NCBI RefSeq assembly: GCF_026712185.1
Contig: NZ_JAPPUX010000005.1
Span: 422,262-486,261, forward strand
Source of the DNA: Nocardioides pini
GTDB lineage: Bacteria > Actinomycetota > Actinomycetes > Propionibacteriales > Nocardioidaceae
DNA length: 64,000 nt
Direction: 5' to 3'
Shown: positions 49,131-58,313 of the stretch, piece after piece
Position numbering within the stretch: position 1 is the stretch's first letter
How the letters are laid out: the number at the start of each line of letters is the position of its first letter
The notes under the pieces: model-generated
Told to the model about the DNA's origin: nothing
What the model saw: the letters and a program-made list of their open reading frames with translations, nothing else
Databases searched by the model: none
Translations under genes and position numbers: made by a program

Positions 49131-50288
49131 TTGTCCGATCCTGTGAGTTTCGGCCCCGACCTGGCGGACGTCTTCGGACCGTCCCAGTCCGACGGTGGAC
49201 CCGACCTCGTCCAGCTGCTCACGCCCGAGGGCGAGCGCGTGCACCACCCCGAGTTCGACCACGACTTCTCGGCCGAGGAGCTGCGCGGGCTCTACCGCGA
49301 CATGGTCCTCACCCGGCGCATCGACGTCGAGGCCACGGCGCTCCAGCGCCACGGCGAGCTCGGCATCTGGGCCCAGCTGCTCGGCCAGGAGGCCGCGCAG
49401 ATCGGCGCCGGCCGCGCCCTGCGTCCCCAGGACTACGTCTTCCCGACCTACCGCGAGCACGGGGTCGCCTACTGCAAGGGCGTCGACCCGCTGCGGCTGC
49501 TCGGCCTGTTCCGCGGCGTCGACCAGGGCGGCTGGGACCCCAACGAGAACAACTTCGGCCTCTACACGATCGTCATCGGGGCGCAGACCCTCCACGCCAC
49601 CGGCTACGCCATGGGCATGCAGCGTGACGGCGTCGTCGGGACCGGCGACCCGGAGCGCGACGCGGCCGTGATCGCCCACTTCGGCGACGGCGCGTCCTCG
49701 CAGGGCGACGTCAACGAGGCGTTCATCTTCGCCGCCTCCTACAACGCCCCCGTCGTGTTCTTCTGCCAGAACAACCAGTGGGCCATCTCCGAGCCGATCG
49801 AGCGCCAGACCCGCATCCCGCTCTACCAGCGCGCGCTGGGCTTCGGCTTCCCGGGCATCCGCGTCGACGGCAACGACGTGCTGGCGACGTACGCCGTCAC
49901 CAAGGCTGCGCTGCAGCGGGCGCGCGAGGGCAACGGTCCGTCGTTCGTCGAGGCCTACACCTACCGGATGGGCGCGCACACCACGACCGACGACCCGACC
50001 CGCTACCGCCTCAACGACGAGCTCGAGCACTGGAAGCTCAAGGACCCGATCGAGCGGCTCAAGGTCTACCTGCGCCGCAACGGCCTCGTCGACCAGGAGT
50101 TCTTCGACGACCTCGACGCCGAGGCCAAGGAGCTGGGCCACCACCTCCGCGAGGGCTGCAAGGCGCTGCCCGACCCCAAGCCGCTCGACCAGTTCGGCTA
50201 CGTCTTCAGCGAGATGACCGACGAGATCGCCGCCCAGCGCGACGAGTTCGCCGCCTACCTCGCTTCGTTCGAGGGGAGCCACTCCTGA
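49131..50288 (+). CDS. 2-oxoacid dehydrogenase E1 component, alpha subunit
   Basis: 385 aa thiamine-diphosphate-binding subunit of a pyruvate or branched-chain 2-oxoacid dehydrogenase. It shows DMVLTRRIDVEATALQRHGELGIWAQLLGQEAAQIG, FPTYREHGVAYCKGV, the ThDP motif HFGDGASSQGDVNEAFIFAASYNAPVVFFCQNNQWAIS and the loop YRMGAHTTTDDPTRYR. TTG 49131 follows GAGGAGA with good spacing. The stop shares one base with the beta subunit start (TGATG). Substrate preference (pyruvate or branched-chain) cannot be settled; many actinobacteria use this two-subunit type for branched-chain acids and AceE for pyruvate. Confidence 0.94.
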   Translation: MSDPVSFGPDLADVFGPSQSDGGPDLVQLLTPEGERVHHPEFDHDFSAEELRGLYRDMVLTRRIDVEATALQRHGELGIWAQLLGQEAAQIGAGRALRPQDYVFPTYREHGVAYCKGVDPLRLLGLFRGVDQGGWDPNENNFGLYTIVIGAQTLHATGYAMGMQRDGVVGTGDPERDAAVIAHFGDGASSQGDVNEAFIFAASYNAPVVFFCQNNQWAISEPIERQTRIPLYQRALGFGFPGIRVDGNDVLATYAVTKAALQRAREGNGPSFVEAYTYRMGAHTTTDDPTRYRLNDELEHWKLKDPIERLKVYLRRNGLVDQEFFDDLDAEAKELGHHLREGCKALPDPKPLDQFGYVFSEMTDEIAAQRDEFAAYLASFEGSHS

Positions 50289-51271
50289 TGAGCACGCAGA
50301 AGATCACCCTCGCCAAGGGCCTCAACATGGGCCTGCGCAAGGCGATGGAGGACGACGACAAGGTCCTGCTCATGGGCGAGGACGTCGGCAAGCTCGGCGG
50401 CGTCTTCCGCATCACCGACGGCCTGCAGAAGGACTTCGGCGAGGACCGCGTCATCGACAGCCCGCTCGCGGAGTCCGGCATCGTCGGCACCGCGGTCGGC
50501 ATGGCGCTGCGCGGCTACCGCCCCGTCGTGGAGATCCAGTTCGACGGCTTCGTCTACCCCGCCTACGACCAGATCGTGTGCCAGGTCGCGAAGTACACCT
50601 ACCGCTCGCAGGGCAAGGTGAAGATGCCGATCGTCATCCGCATCCCCTTCGGCGGTGGCATCGGCGCGGTCGAGCACCACTCCGAGAGCCCGGAGGCGCA
50701 GTTCGCGCACACGCCGGGCCTCAAGGTGGTGGCCTGCTCCAACCCGGTCGACGGCTACTGGATGATCCAGCAGGCGATCGCCCACGACGACCCGGTCATC
50801 TTCCTCGAGCCCAAGCGGCAGTACCACGCCGACAAGGCCGAGCTCGACGAGACGGCCACGCCCGAGCCGCTCTTCACCTCGCGCGTGGTGCGCGCCGGCA
50901 GCGACGCCACCGTGCTGGCCTACGGCCCGACCGTGAAGACCGCGCTCAAGTGCGCCGAGGCCGCCGAGTCCGAGGGCCGCAGCCTCGAGGTCATCGACCT
51001 GCGCACCCTCTCGCCGCTCGACATGGCCCCGGTCTACGAGTCCGTACGCCGCACCGGCCGCTGCGTCGTGACCCACGAGGCCCACGTCAACCTCGGCATG
51101 GGTGCCGAGCTCGCCGCCCGGGTCACCGAGGAGTGCTTCTACTCCCTCGAGGCCCCGGTCCTGCGCGTCGGCGCGTTCGACACGCCCTACCCGCCCTCGC
51201 GGATCGAGGAGGAGTACCTCCCCGACCTCGACCGGGTCCTGGACGCCGTCGACCGCACCTTCGCCTACTGA
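50288..51271 (+). CDS. 2-oxoacid dehydrogenase E1 component, beta subunit
   Basis: 327 aa transketolase-like subunit completing the E1 active site with the alpha subunit. Motifs: VLLMGEDVGKLGGVFRITDGLQKDFG, DSPLAESGIVGTAVGMALRGYRPVVEIQFDGF, HHSESPEAQFAHTPGLKVV and the C-domain VIDLRTLSPLDMAPVYESVRRTGRCVVTHEA. ATG 50288 is translationally coupled to E1 alpha; E2 follows after 66 bases. Confidence 0.95.
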   Translation: MSTQKITLAKGLNMGLRKAMEDDDKVLLMGEDVGKLGGVFRITDGLQKDFGEDRVIDSPLAESGIVGTAVGMALRGYRPVVEIQFDGFVYPAYDQIVCQVAKYTYRSQGKVKMPIVIRIPFGGGIGAVEHHSESPEAQFAHTPGLKVVACSNPVDGYWMIQQAIAHDDPVIFLEPKRQYHADKAELDETATPEPLFTSRVVRAGSDATVLAYGPTVKTALKCAEAAESEGRSLEVIDLRTLSPLDMAPVYESVRRTGRCVVTHEAHVNLGMGAELAARVTEECFYSLEAPVLRVGAFDTPYPPSRIEEEYLPDLDRVLDAVDRTFAY

Positions 51272-51337
51272 CACACCGCCGTCGGTCGAGGACGTCGCGC
51301 AGCGACCGTCACGAGACCCGGCTCCGAAAGGATCCTG

Positions 51338-52894
51338 ATGTCTGAGTTCCTTCTTCCCGACGTCGGCGAGGGCCTGACCGAGGCCGAGATCGTCGCCTGG
51401 AAGGTCAAGGTCGGCGACACGATCGAGATCAACGACGTGATCGTCGAGATCGAGACCGCCAAGTCGCTCGTCGAGCTGCCGTCACCCTTCGAGGGCACCG
51501 TCCTCGCGCTGCTCGTCCCCGAGGGCGAGACCGTCCCCGTCGGCACCCCGATCATCTCGATCGGCGCTCCCGGTGAGGAGCCGTCGGCTCCGACCGCGCC
51601 GACCGAGCAGACCGAGTCCGACCCCTACCTCGGCATGGCCGAGAAGGCCGGTGCCGCCGAGGCGGCCGCCCAGGTCGACCCGGCCGAGATCGACCTGTCC
51701 AACCCGGCCGCGTCCGGATCGATGGAGGGCGCGTCCCTCGTCGGCCGGATCAAGGCCGAGCGTGGGCCGATGCGCCGCGCCCGCCGCGGCTCTGCCTCGC
51801 CGAGCACGGTCGCCGGTGCGCAGACCCAGATGCAGGTGCAGGGGGCCTTCGCCCCCGGCGGCGCCCAGTCCGACGAGGTCATGCCCGCCGACGAGCCCCC
51901 CGTGCCGGCCACCGACCAGCGGGCGGCGCAGCCCGCGCCGGCTGAGGCGCTCGTCCCGGCCGCGGCGCAGGAGCCCGGTGTCGTACGCGCCCTGGCGAAG
52001 CCGCCGGTGCGCAAGCTCGCCAAGGACCTCGGCGTCGACCTGACGACCCTCACCGGCTCCGGCCCGTCGGGCTCGATCACGCGGGACGACGTCCAGTCCG
52101 CGGCCAACGGCTCGGCGTCCGGCTCGGCGGCCGCCGCTGCGTCATCCGTTCCCGCACCCACTGGTGCGCCTTCGTATGACGCACCGCGCGAGCGCGAGAC
52201 CCGCGAGCCGATCAAGGGCGTGCGCAAGATGATGGCGACGGCGATGAGCCAGTCGGCGTTCACCAGCCCGCACGTCACCGAGTGGATCACCGTCGACGTC
52301 ACCGCAGCGATGCAGCTCGTCGCGCGGCTGAAGAAGCGCCCCGAGTTCCGCGACACCCGGGTCAGCCCGCTGCTCGTCCTCGCCCGCGCCGTCATCCTGG
52401 CGATGAAGCGCACCCCGGAGATCAACTCCTACTGGGACGAGCAGGCGCAGGAGGTCGTCTACAAGCACTACGTCAACCTCGGCATCGCGGCCGCCACGCC
52501 GCGCGGCCTGGTGGTGCCCAACGTCAAGGACGCCGACTCGCTCTCGATGACCGAGCTCGCGCAGGCGCTCGGCGAGCTCACCGCCACCGCGCGCGACGGC
52601 AAGACGCAGCCGGCGGAGATGGCGGGCGGCACCTTCACGATCACCAACGTCGGCGTCTTCGGCGTCGACGCCGGCACGCCGATCATCAACCCGGGCGAGT
52701 CCGCGATCCTCTGCTTCGGCGCGATCAACAAGCGTCCGTGGGTCGACGAGGAGACCGGCGAGATCGTCGTCCGCGACGTCACCACGCTGGCGCTGTCGTT
52801 CGACCACCGCCACATCGATGGCGAGAAGGGCTCGCGCTTCCTCGCCGACGTGGCCGGGATGCTGCAGGACCCGGGCACGGCCCTGCTCTTCTGA
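51338..52894 (+). CDS. Dihydrolipoamide acyltransferase (E2)
   Basis: 518 aa. One N-terminal lipoyl domain has its lipoyl lysine at Lys42 (EIETAKSLVEL). A long Ala/Pro/Glu linker is followed by the peripheral-subunit-binding domain (about 220-255, AKPPVRKLAKDLGVDLTTLTGSGPSGSITRDDV), a second linker and the catalytic core (about 290-518) with PIKGVRKMMATAMSQSAFTSPHV and the active site SFDHRHIDGEKG. It transfers the acyl group from E1 to CoA. No E3 (lipoamide dehydrogenase) gene follows, so a shared E3 elsewhere is needed. Ribosome site AAAGGA lies before ATG 51338. Confidence 0.95.
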   Translation: MSEFLLPDVGEGLTEAEIVAWKVKVGDTIEINDVIVEIETAKSLVELPSPFEGTVLALLVPEGETVPVGTPIISIGAPGEEPSAPTAPTEQTESDPYLGMAEKAGAAEAAAQVDPAEIDLSNPAASGSMEGASLVGRIKAERGPMRRARRGSASPSTVAGAQTQMQVQGAFAPGGAQSDEVMPADEPPVPATDQRAAQPAPAEALVPAAAQEPGVVRALAKPPVRKLAKDLGVDLTTLTGSGPSGSITRDDVQSAANGSASGSAAAAASSVPAPTGAPSYDAPRERETREPIKGVRKMMATAMSQSAFTSPHVTEWITVDVTAAMQLVARLKKRPEFRDTRVSPLLVLARAVILAMKRTPEINSYWDEQAQEVVYKHYVNLGIAAATPRGLVVPNVKDADSLSMTELAQALGELTATARDGKTQPAEMAGGTFTITNVGVFGVDAGTPIINPGESAILCFGAINKRPWVDEETGEIVVRDVTTLALSFDHRHIDGEKGSRFLADVAGMLQDPGTALLF

Positions 52895-53004
52895 CCGACC
52901 GGGCACTTCCTCGCGGTAGACAACGCCGACCGGGCACTTCCTCGCGGTACAGCGCGAGGAAGTGCCCGGTCGGCGCGTGTCAGCGCGAGGAAGTGCCCGG
53001 TCGG
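52895..53004. repeat. Four-copy inverted/direct repeat element (bidirectional terminator-like)
   Basis: A 21-base unit occurs twice forward (52895-52915, 52926-52946; core GACCGGGCACTTCCTCGCG) and twice inverted (52953-52973, 52984-53004). The inner pair makes a perfect 23-bp hairpin (52924-52946 with 52953-52975) with loop gtacag; the outer pair can form an alternative or enclosing stem. It fills the whole gap between the convergent E2 and epimerase genes, whose stops it touches. It probably terminates both; a mobile intergenic repeat is possible. Confidence 0.85.
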
Positions 53005-53011
53005 CGCGTGG

Positions 53012-53962
53012 TCAGCGGGCGTGCCAGGCCGCCAGCACCTCGGCCTCACGCTCGGGCGTGAGCGCGGTGACGGGGGAGTCGAGGCACCCCGGGGCGGTCT
53101 CCGCCACGGGCCGGAGCCGCAGCCCGGCCGAGACGGCCGGACCGGGGTCGTGCGCGAGCATGCCGTCGTACTCCGGTCGCGGCAGCCACAGGGGCAGCGA
53201 GTCCTCGCCGGCCCAGGGCGCCACCCCCTGGCCCTCCAGGAAGGCGCTGTCGACCCAGGTCAGCCGCGGGTCCGCATCGCCGACACCGGCCGCCACCTGC
53301 GCCAGCAGGTCGCCGAGCGCCATGGGCTCGCCCACGGCGTCGTACGTCCCCGTCGTCCGCGACTCGGCCAGCACGAGCAGCCACGCGGCGAGGTCGCGCA
53401 CGTCGATGACCTGCACGACGTCCTCGGGGCGTCCGGGCGCGAGCACCTCGCCGCCCCGGGCCAGGCGCTGCGGCCAGTAGGCGAAGCGGCCGGTGGGATC
53501 ACCGGGGCCCACGATGAGGCCGGGACGCGCGACCACCGACGAGGACGCCCCCGACCGCACGGCCTGCTCGCAGGCCACCTTCATCCCGCCGTACGCCTCG
53601 GGGTCCACCGCCAGGTCCACGTCGTCCGTGATCGGCTCGAGCAGCGGCTCCATCGCGGGCGAGGAGTTGTCGGCGTAGACGCTGACGGTGGACACGAAGA
53701 CCCAGTGGGCGTACGACGTCGCGGCGACCGCGCTGCGGGCCTGGGACGGCAGTCGCGTCACGTCGACCACGGCGTCCCACCCGCCGTCGGCCACCGCGGC
53801 CGGCGGCGCATCGGCGCGGTCCCACGGCAGGTGGGTGGCGCCCTCCGGCACGGGTCCGGACGCGCCGCGGCAGGCGCAGGTGACGTCCCAGCCGCGTGCC
53901 ACCGCCTGCGTCGCGACCTCGCGGGACAGGAACCGGGTGCCGCCGAGCACGAGGAGCTTCAT
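53012..53962 (-). CDS. NAD-dependent epimerase/dehydratase-like protein (atypical SDR)
   Basis: 316 aa. The Rossmann start is MKLLVLGGTRFLSREVATQAVARGWDVTCACRG, then VVDVTRLPSQARSAVA, VFVSTVSVYADNS, YGGMKVACEQAV and ARPGLIVGPGDPTGRFAYWPQRLARGGEVLAPG. The GGTRFLSR start (instead of GGTGFIG) is typical of CSP41-like and NmrA-like reductase relatives that use NAD(P)H for unknown substrates. ATG 53962 is chosen over a longer frame. Divergent from the coiled-coil gene at 54100. Confidence 0.9.
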   Translation of the reverse strand: MKLLVLGGTRFLSREVATQAVARGWDVTCACRGASGPVPEGATHLPWDRADAPPAAVADGGWDAVVDVTRLPSQARSAVAATSYAHWVFVSTVSVYADNSSPAMEPLLEPITDDVDLAVDPEAYGGMKVACEQAVRSGASSSVVARPGLIVGPGDPTGRFAYWPQRLARGGEVLAPGRPEDVVQVIDVRDLAAWLLVLAESRTTGTYDAVGEPMALGDLLAQVAAGVGDADPRLTWVDSAFLEGQGVAPWAGEDSLPLWLPRPEYDGMLAHDPGPAVSAGLRLRPVAETAPGCLDSPVTALTPEREAEVLAAWHAR

Positions 53963-54099
53963 GCGTGCACTCCACCGCCTCGGTGCAGCGTGCGACAAGG
54001 GCGGTTCGCTGTGGGCGCAAACGGGGGCCTCCCTTTGTCACCACGAGGTGCGGGCTGAGACACTGGCCCCTCCGTAAGGGTGAGAAGAGGAGTGTGCGG

Positions 54100-55566
54100 A
54101 TGGCTCAGGACGCCGCCACGGCTGCTTCCGGCGAGCCCCCCACCACTGCTGCCCTCCTGGCACGCGCGCAGCAGGTGGCCGACCAGCTGGTGCGGGAGGC
54201 GCGGGAGGAGGCCGAGCGCCTCACGGGCGACCTCGCCACCCTGCGCGAGCAGGCCCGCCTGCTCAAGGTCGAGGCCGAGCGCGACCGTGCGGAGGCCGGC
54301 CGGGCCCGCAAGCAGGCCGAGGAGGTGCTCGCCGGCGCGTCCCAGGAGGCCGCCACCATCGTCGTGGACGCCAACGAGCAGTCCGCGCTCCTGATGAGGT
54401 CCGCCGAGGGTGCCCGCGACCAGCAGGTCGAGGCCGCCAGGACCGAGAGCGCCAAGCTCCGCGCGCAGGCCAGGGACGACGCGGCCGCGCTGCGGGCCGA
54501 GGCGCAGGAGCTGCGCGACACCGCGGCCGGCGAGAAGGCCGAGCTGCTGGAAGCCGCGCGGGCGGAGGCCGAGGCCACGCTCGCCGGTGCGCAGGAAGCG
54601 GCCGCCCGTCTCGTCGAGGAGGCGCGCACCACCGGCCAGCAGCACCTCGACTCCGCCACCGCTGAGGCCGAGTCGCTGCGTGCCAGTGCGTCCACGGAGT
54701 CCGCCCGGATGCGCGACGAGGCCGCGCTGCACGTCGAGGAGCTGCGCCGTACGACGGGCGCGGAGGTCGACCAGATGCGGCGGGCAGCGGAGGAGGTGCT
54801 GGCTGCCGCGCGTGCCGAGAGCGAGGAGAAGCTGCGCCACGCCGCGGAGCAGACCGCTTGGGCCACGCAGACCGTGGAGTCGGTGCTCGCCGGTGCGGCC
54901 ACCGAGGCCGACTCGATCCGGAAGGCCGCCCACGCCGAGGCCGGCGACCACGCGCGGCTCGCCCGGCAGCGCGCCCACGGCGTCATCGCCGCGGTCAACG
55001 GCCGGATGGCGCTCGAGCTCGCGGAGGCCAAGCAACGGGCTGACGAGATCACCCAGGACGCCAGCACGATGGCGGCCGAACGCAAGGCCGAGGCCCGGGC
55101 CGCGCTCGAGCGGGCCGAGGCCGAGGCCGCCCGCATCGTCGCCGACGCCACCGACGAGTCCGAGCGGGCGGTCGAGCGCCTCGAGCGCCGCCGGGCCGAG
55201 GCCGAGACCGGTGCCGCCAGCCTCCGTGCGCTCGTCGCCGAGGAGGTCACCCGCAGCAGGGCCGATGCGGCCGAGGATCGCCGGCGTGCGCGCGAGGAGT
55301 CCGTCGCGCTCGTCGCCGAGGGCCGCGCCGAGGCCGACCAGCTGCGGGAGAGCGCCCGCCGCGCGCTCGAGCGCGCCCGGGCCGAGATCGCCCAGCTCAA
55401 GGAGCAGCGCGACACCATCGCGGCCGAGCTCGGCCAGCTGTCCGGCGTCATCGCGGCACTCTCCGTGCCCGAGCGCGGGCAGGCCGACCCCGCGGGCACC
55501 GATGCCCCGCACGACCCCACGCCACCCCACTCAACCCCGCCCAGCCAGGAGACCCCCGATGCCTGA
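54100..55566 (+). CDS. Long coiled-coil protein (Scy-like candidate)
   Basis: 488 aa, almost wholly charged heptad-like helix from about residue 20 to 450 (EAREEAERLTGDLATLREQARLL... AEAESLRASASTESARMRDEAALHVEELRRTTGAEVDQM... IAQLKEQRDTIAAELGQL), ending in a Pro/Asp-rich tail. ATG 54100 has AGGAG 7 bases upstream. It overlaps the next gene, also coiled coil with a DivIVA-like start, by 8 bases. The pair resembles the adjacent scy-filP genes that build the polar growth scaffold in Streptomyces, though Scy there is far longer (from memory). Coiled-coil resemblance alone is weak evidence; the pairing is what makes it plausible. Confidence 0.8.
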   Translation: MAQDAATAASGEPPTTAALLARAQQVADQLVREAREEAERLTGDLATLREQARLLKVEAERDRAEAGRARKQAEEVLAGASQEAATIVVDANEQSALLMRSAEGARDQQVEAARTESAKLRAQARDDAAALRAEAQELRDTAAGEKAELLEAARAEAEATLAGAQEAAARLVEEARTTGQQHLDSATAEAESLRASASTESARMRDEAALHVEELRRTTGAEVDQMRRAAEEVLAAARAESEEKLRHAAEQTAWATQTVESVLAGAATEADSIRKAAHAEAGDHARLARQRAHGVIAAVNGRMALELAEAKQRADEITQDASTMAAERKAEARAALERAEAEAARIVADATDESERAVERLERRRAEAETGAASLRALVAEEVTRSRADAAEDRRRAREESVALVAEGRAEADQLRESARRALERARAEIAQLKEQRDTIAAELGQLSGVIAALSVPERGQADPAGTDAPHDPTPPHSTPPSQETPDA

Positions 55567-56596
55567 AGAGATGTTCACGACCGTTCGCCGCGGCTACGAC
55601 CCCGCCGAGGTCGAGCGCGCCGTGGGCCAGGCGCAGGCGGAGGTCGCCGACCTCCGCAGCCGGCTCGAGGCGGCCGAGGCGGCTGCCGAGAAGGCACGCA
55701 ACGAGGCCGCGGCGTCCCGCGAGGCGCTCGTCGCCCGGGAGTCGCAGCAGCCGGAGGCGCCGACGTACGCACACCTCGGTGAGCGCGTCGGGCAGATCCT
55801 CGCCCTCGCCGAGGCCGAGGCCGCCGAGATCCGCGACCGGGTCCTCGGGGAGGTCGAGACGATGCGCAAGGAGGCCGAGCAGGAGGTCGGTGCGCTCCGG
55901 GCCGACGCCGACCGCTACGCCGAGGACACCCGCCGCGACGCCGACGCCGAGGGCGCCCGCGTGCTCGCCGACGCCCGCAAGGCCGCCGACGGGGAGCGTG
56001 ACGCAGCCGAGCGCGACGCGTCCGCGCGCCGTGCCGAGGCCGAGGCCCTCTACGAGGACCAGCGCGCCAAGGCCGCGCAGGCCGCCGCCGACTTCGAGAC
56101 CACGCTGGCCGAGCGCCGCCAGAAGGCCACGGCCGAGTTCCAGGCCCAGCAGGCCGCCATCCAGGCCGAGCTCGACGCGATGGCCGCGCGCAACAAGGAC
56201 ACCGAGGCCACCCTCGAGCGCAACCGCGTCGAGGCCGAGGAGCGCATCGCCCGGATGCTGGCCGACGCCGAGGAGCGCTCGACGACGATGGTCTCGGAGG
56301 CCCGGGCCTCCGCCGACCGCGTGCGCGCCGAGTCCGAGCGCGAGCTCGCCGCCGCGGCCCAGCGCCGCGACAGCATCAACGCCCAGCTGTCCAACGTCCG
56401 GCAGATGCTCGCGACGCTCACCGGCACCGTGCCGGGCGTGGCCCTGCCCGACGCGCCGGACGCCTCGGCCACCTCCCCGCACGGCGACCCCGTCGCGGAC
56501 GCCGCGCGCGCGGAGTCGCACACGCCGGCCGAGGCCTCGGAGGAGCAGCAGGACGACGCGCCGGACGACACGCCGGAGGACGCCGAGGAGCGGTGA
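55559..56596 (+). CDS. DivIVA-domain coiled-coil protein (FilP-like candidate)
   Basis: 345 aa. The N-terminus EMFTTVRRGYDPAEVERAVGQAQAEVADLRSRLE matches the start of the DivIVA/GpsB domain (FxTVRRGYD..EV). Then YAHLGERVGQILALAEAEAAEIRDRVLGEVETMRKEAEQE leads into continuous coiled coil to about residue 300, and the C-terminus is acidic (EEQQDDAPDDTPEDAEE). Length and layout resemble FilP, a Streptomyces filament-forming protein (about 310 aa). It is likely a cytoskeletal or polar-scaffold protein, translated together with the upstream coiled-coil gene. A strong hairpin follows. Confidence 0.85.
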   Translation: MPEEMFTTVRRGYDPAEVERAVGQAQAEVADLRSRLEAAEAAAEKARNEAAASREALVARESQQPEAPTYAHLGERVGQILALAEAEAAEIRDRVLGEVETMRKEAEQEVGALRADADRYAEDTRRDADAEGARVLADARKAADGERDAAERDASARRAEAEALYEDQRAKAAQAAADFETTLAERRQKATAEFQAQQAAIQAELDAMAARNKDTEATLERNRVEAEERIARMLADAEERSTTMVSEARASADRVRAESERELAAAAQRRDSINAQLSNVRQMLATLTGTVPGVALPDAPDASATSPHGDPVADAARAESHTPAEASEEQQDDAPDDTPEDAEER

Positions 56597-56632
56597 GCCA
56601 GCCACGTTCCGCACGCGCGGAAGGTGGCTCAC
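56593..56632. terminator. Hairpin between convergent genes
   Basis: GTGAGCCA (56593-56600) pairs with TGGCTCAC (56625-56632), and inner TTCCGC (56607-56612) with GCGGAA (56617-56622), loop ACGC. The left arm includes the stop of the DivIVA-domain gene. It likely terminates both convergent transcripts. Confidence 0.75.
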
Positions 56633-56657
56633 ACACCGCCCAGCGGACGACGACGCC

Positions 56658-58133
56658 TCAGGCGTAGCGCCGCGCCCGGTCCTCGGCCGAGCCGGGGCCG
56701 GAGGCCAGGAGCGCGGTGAGCTCGTGCTCGAGCACCGCGCCGACGCGCCGGCAGAAGTCCTCGGGCTCGTCCGCCGCGTCGGGGTGCTCGGTGACGATCC
56801 GGTCGACCACGCCCAGGCGGTGGAGGTCGATGGCCCGCACCTGCTGGGCCCGCGCCATCTCGGCGGCGTGGTCGAGGTCGCGGTGCACGATCGCGGAGGC
56901 GCCCTCGGGCGGCAGCGGTGACAGCCACGCGTGCTGCGCCGCCACGACCCGGTCGGCGGGCAGAAGCGCGAGTGCCCCGCCGCCGTTGCCCTCGCCGAGC
57001 ATCAGGCACAGCGTGGGTGCGTCGAGCGTGACGAGGTCGGCCAGGGAGCGCGCGATCTCCCCGGCGAGCCCGCCGTTCTCGGCGTCGGCGGACAGGGCCG
57101 CGCCCTGGGTGTCGATGACGGTCACGAGCGGCAGCCCGAGCTCGGAGGCCAGCCGCATCCCGCGCCTCGCCTCGCGGAGCGCCTCCGGCCCCATCGGGTG
57201 GTCGGTCGTCTGGCCGCGGCGGTCCTGGCCGAGGAAGACGCACGGCGCCTCGCCGAAGCGCGCGAGCGCGATCAGCAGCCCCGGGTCGCGCTCGCCCTGC
57301 CCGGTCCCGTTGAGGGGTACGACGTCGCTGGCGGCGTAGCGCAGCAGCCGTCGTACGCCCGGCCGGTCCGGGCGCCGCGACCGGGTCACGCAGTCCCACG
57401 TGTCGACGTCCGGCACGTCCTCCTGTCCCGGGTCGGCGACCGGGGCCACCCCCTCGCGGGCGGCCATGAGGATGCTGAGCGCGCGGTCGAGGATCTCCTT
57501 GATCTCCTCGGGCGGCAGGACGGCGTCGATGATGCCGCGGGCGTAGAGGTTCTCCGAGGTCTGCACGCCCTCGGGGAAGGGACGCTCGTAGAGCGCCTCG
57601 TAGACCCGAGGGCCGAGGAAGCCGACGAGCGCGCCCGGCTCGGCGACGGTGACGTGGCCGAGCGAGCCCCACGACGCCATCACGCCGCCGGTGGTGGGGT
57701 GGCGGAGGTAGACGAGGTAGGGCAGGCCGGCGGTGCGGTGGGCGGCGACGGCGGCCGAGATCCGCACCATCTGCACGAACGCCGGCGTGCCTTCCTGCAT
57801 GCGGGTGCCGCCGCTCACGGGTGCGGCGACGAGCGGCAGGCCCTCGCGGGTCGCGCGCTCGATGCCCGCAACGATCCGGTCGGCCGCAGCCCGCCCGATC
57901 GACCCGGCCAGGAAGCCGAACTCGCCCACCAGCACGGCGATGCGTCGCCCGTGCATCTGCGCCTCGCCGGTCAGGACCGACTCGTCGACGCCGGACTTCT
58001 CGGCCGCGGCGGCCAGCTCGGCGGCGTACTCCTCGCTGACGCCGTCACGCGACGGCGGGGTGTCCCAGGAGGACCACGAGCCCTCGTCGAGGACGAGGTC
58101 GATGAGGTCGTGGGCACTCAACCGTTCGCTCAT
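56658..58133 (-). CDS. Acyl-CoA carboxylase carboxyltransferase subunit
   Basis: 491 aa with both halves of a crotonase-fold carboxyltransferase: the beta-type half (DEGSWSSWDTPPS... VLTGEAQMHGRRIAVLVGEFGFLAGSIGRAAADRIV... VSGGTRMQEGTPAFVQM... TTGGVMASWGSLGHVTVAEPGALVGFLGPRVYE) and an alpha-type half (SDVVPLNGTGQG... LGLPLVTVIDTQGAALS... LMLGEGNGGGALALLPADRVVAAQHAWLSPLPPEGASAI). The IDTQGA and EGNGGGALAL motifs resemble acetyl-CoA carboxylase AccA, so it is an AccD-AccA-type fused subunit. The start is ATG 58133. No biotin carboxylase gene is adjacent; one lies at the other end of the window. Confidence 0.9.
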   Translation of the reverse strand: MSERLSAHDLIDLVLDEGSWSSWDTPPSRDGVSEEYAAELAAAAEKSGVDESVLTGEAQMHGRRIAVLVGEFGFLAGSIGRAAADRIVAGIERATREGLPLVAAPVSGGTRMQEGTPAFVQMVRISAAVAAHRTAGLPYLVYLRHPTTGGVMASWGSLGHVTVAEPGALVGFLGPRVYEALYERPFPEGVQTSENLYARGIIDAVLPPEEIKEILDRALSILMAAREGVAPVADPGQEDVPDVDTWDCVTRSRRPDRPGVRRLLRYAASDVVPLNGTGQGERDPGLLIALARFGEAPCVFLGQDRRGQTTDHPMGPEALREARRGMRLASELGLPLVTVIDTQGAALSADAENGGLAGEIARSLADLVTLDAPTLCLMLGEGNGGGALALLPADRVVAAQHAWLSPLPPEGASAIVHRDLDHAAEMARAQQVRAIDLHRLGVVDRIVTEHPDAADEPEDFCRRVGAVLEHELTALLASGPGSAEDRARRYA

Positions 58134-58313
58134 TGAGCGAGGTTAGGCCATGCGTTGCGACGGTCGGGTCGCGCGCAGGTCACCGGCAGGGGTAGGAAGC
58201 GGGTACACCACGGTGGGTAATTCCCCATCAAGGGATTCCTGACGGCGCCTGCGCTGGTCCACGGTTCAATCCGCTGTCCACCAGGCTCGGGCCACGCCTG
58301 TTCGGAGATCGCT

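Noticed and set aside
56641..56675. Third copy of the fructosamine-kinase end repeat (ctcaggcgtagcgc)
   Set aside because: Only about 14 bases match, because both proteins end in Arg/Tyr/Ala codons; similarity stops there.
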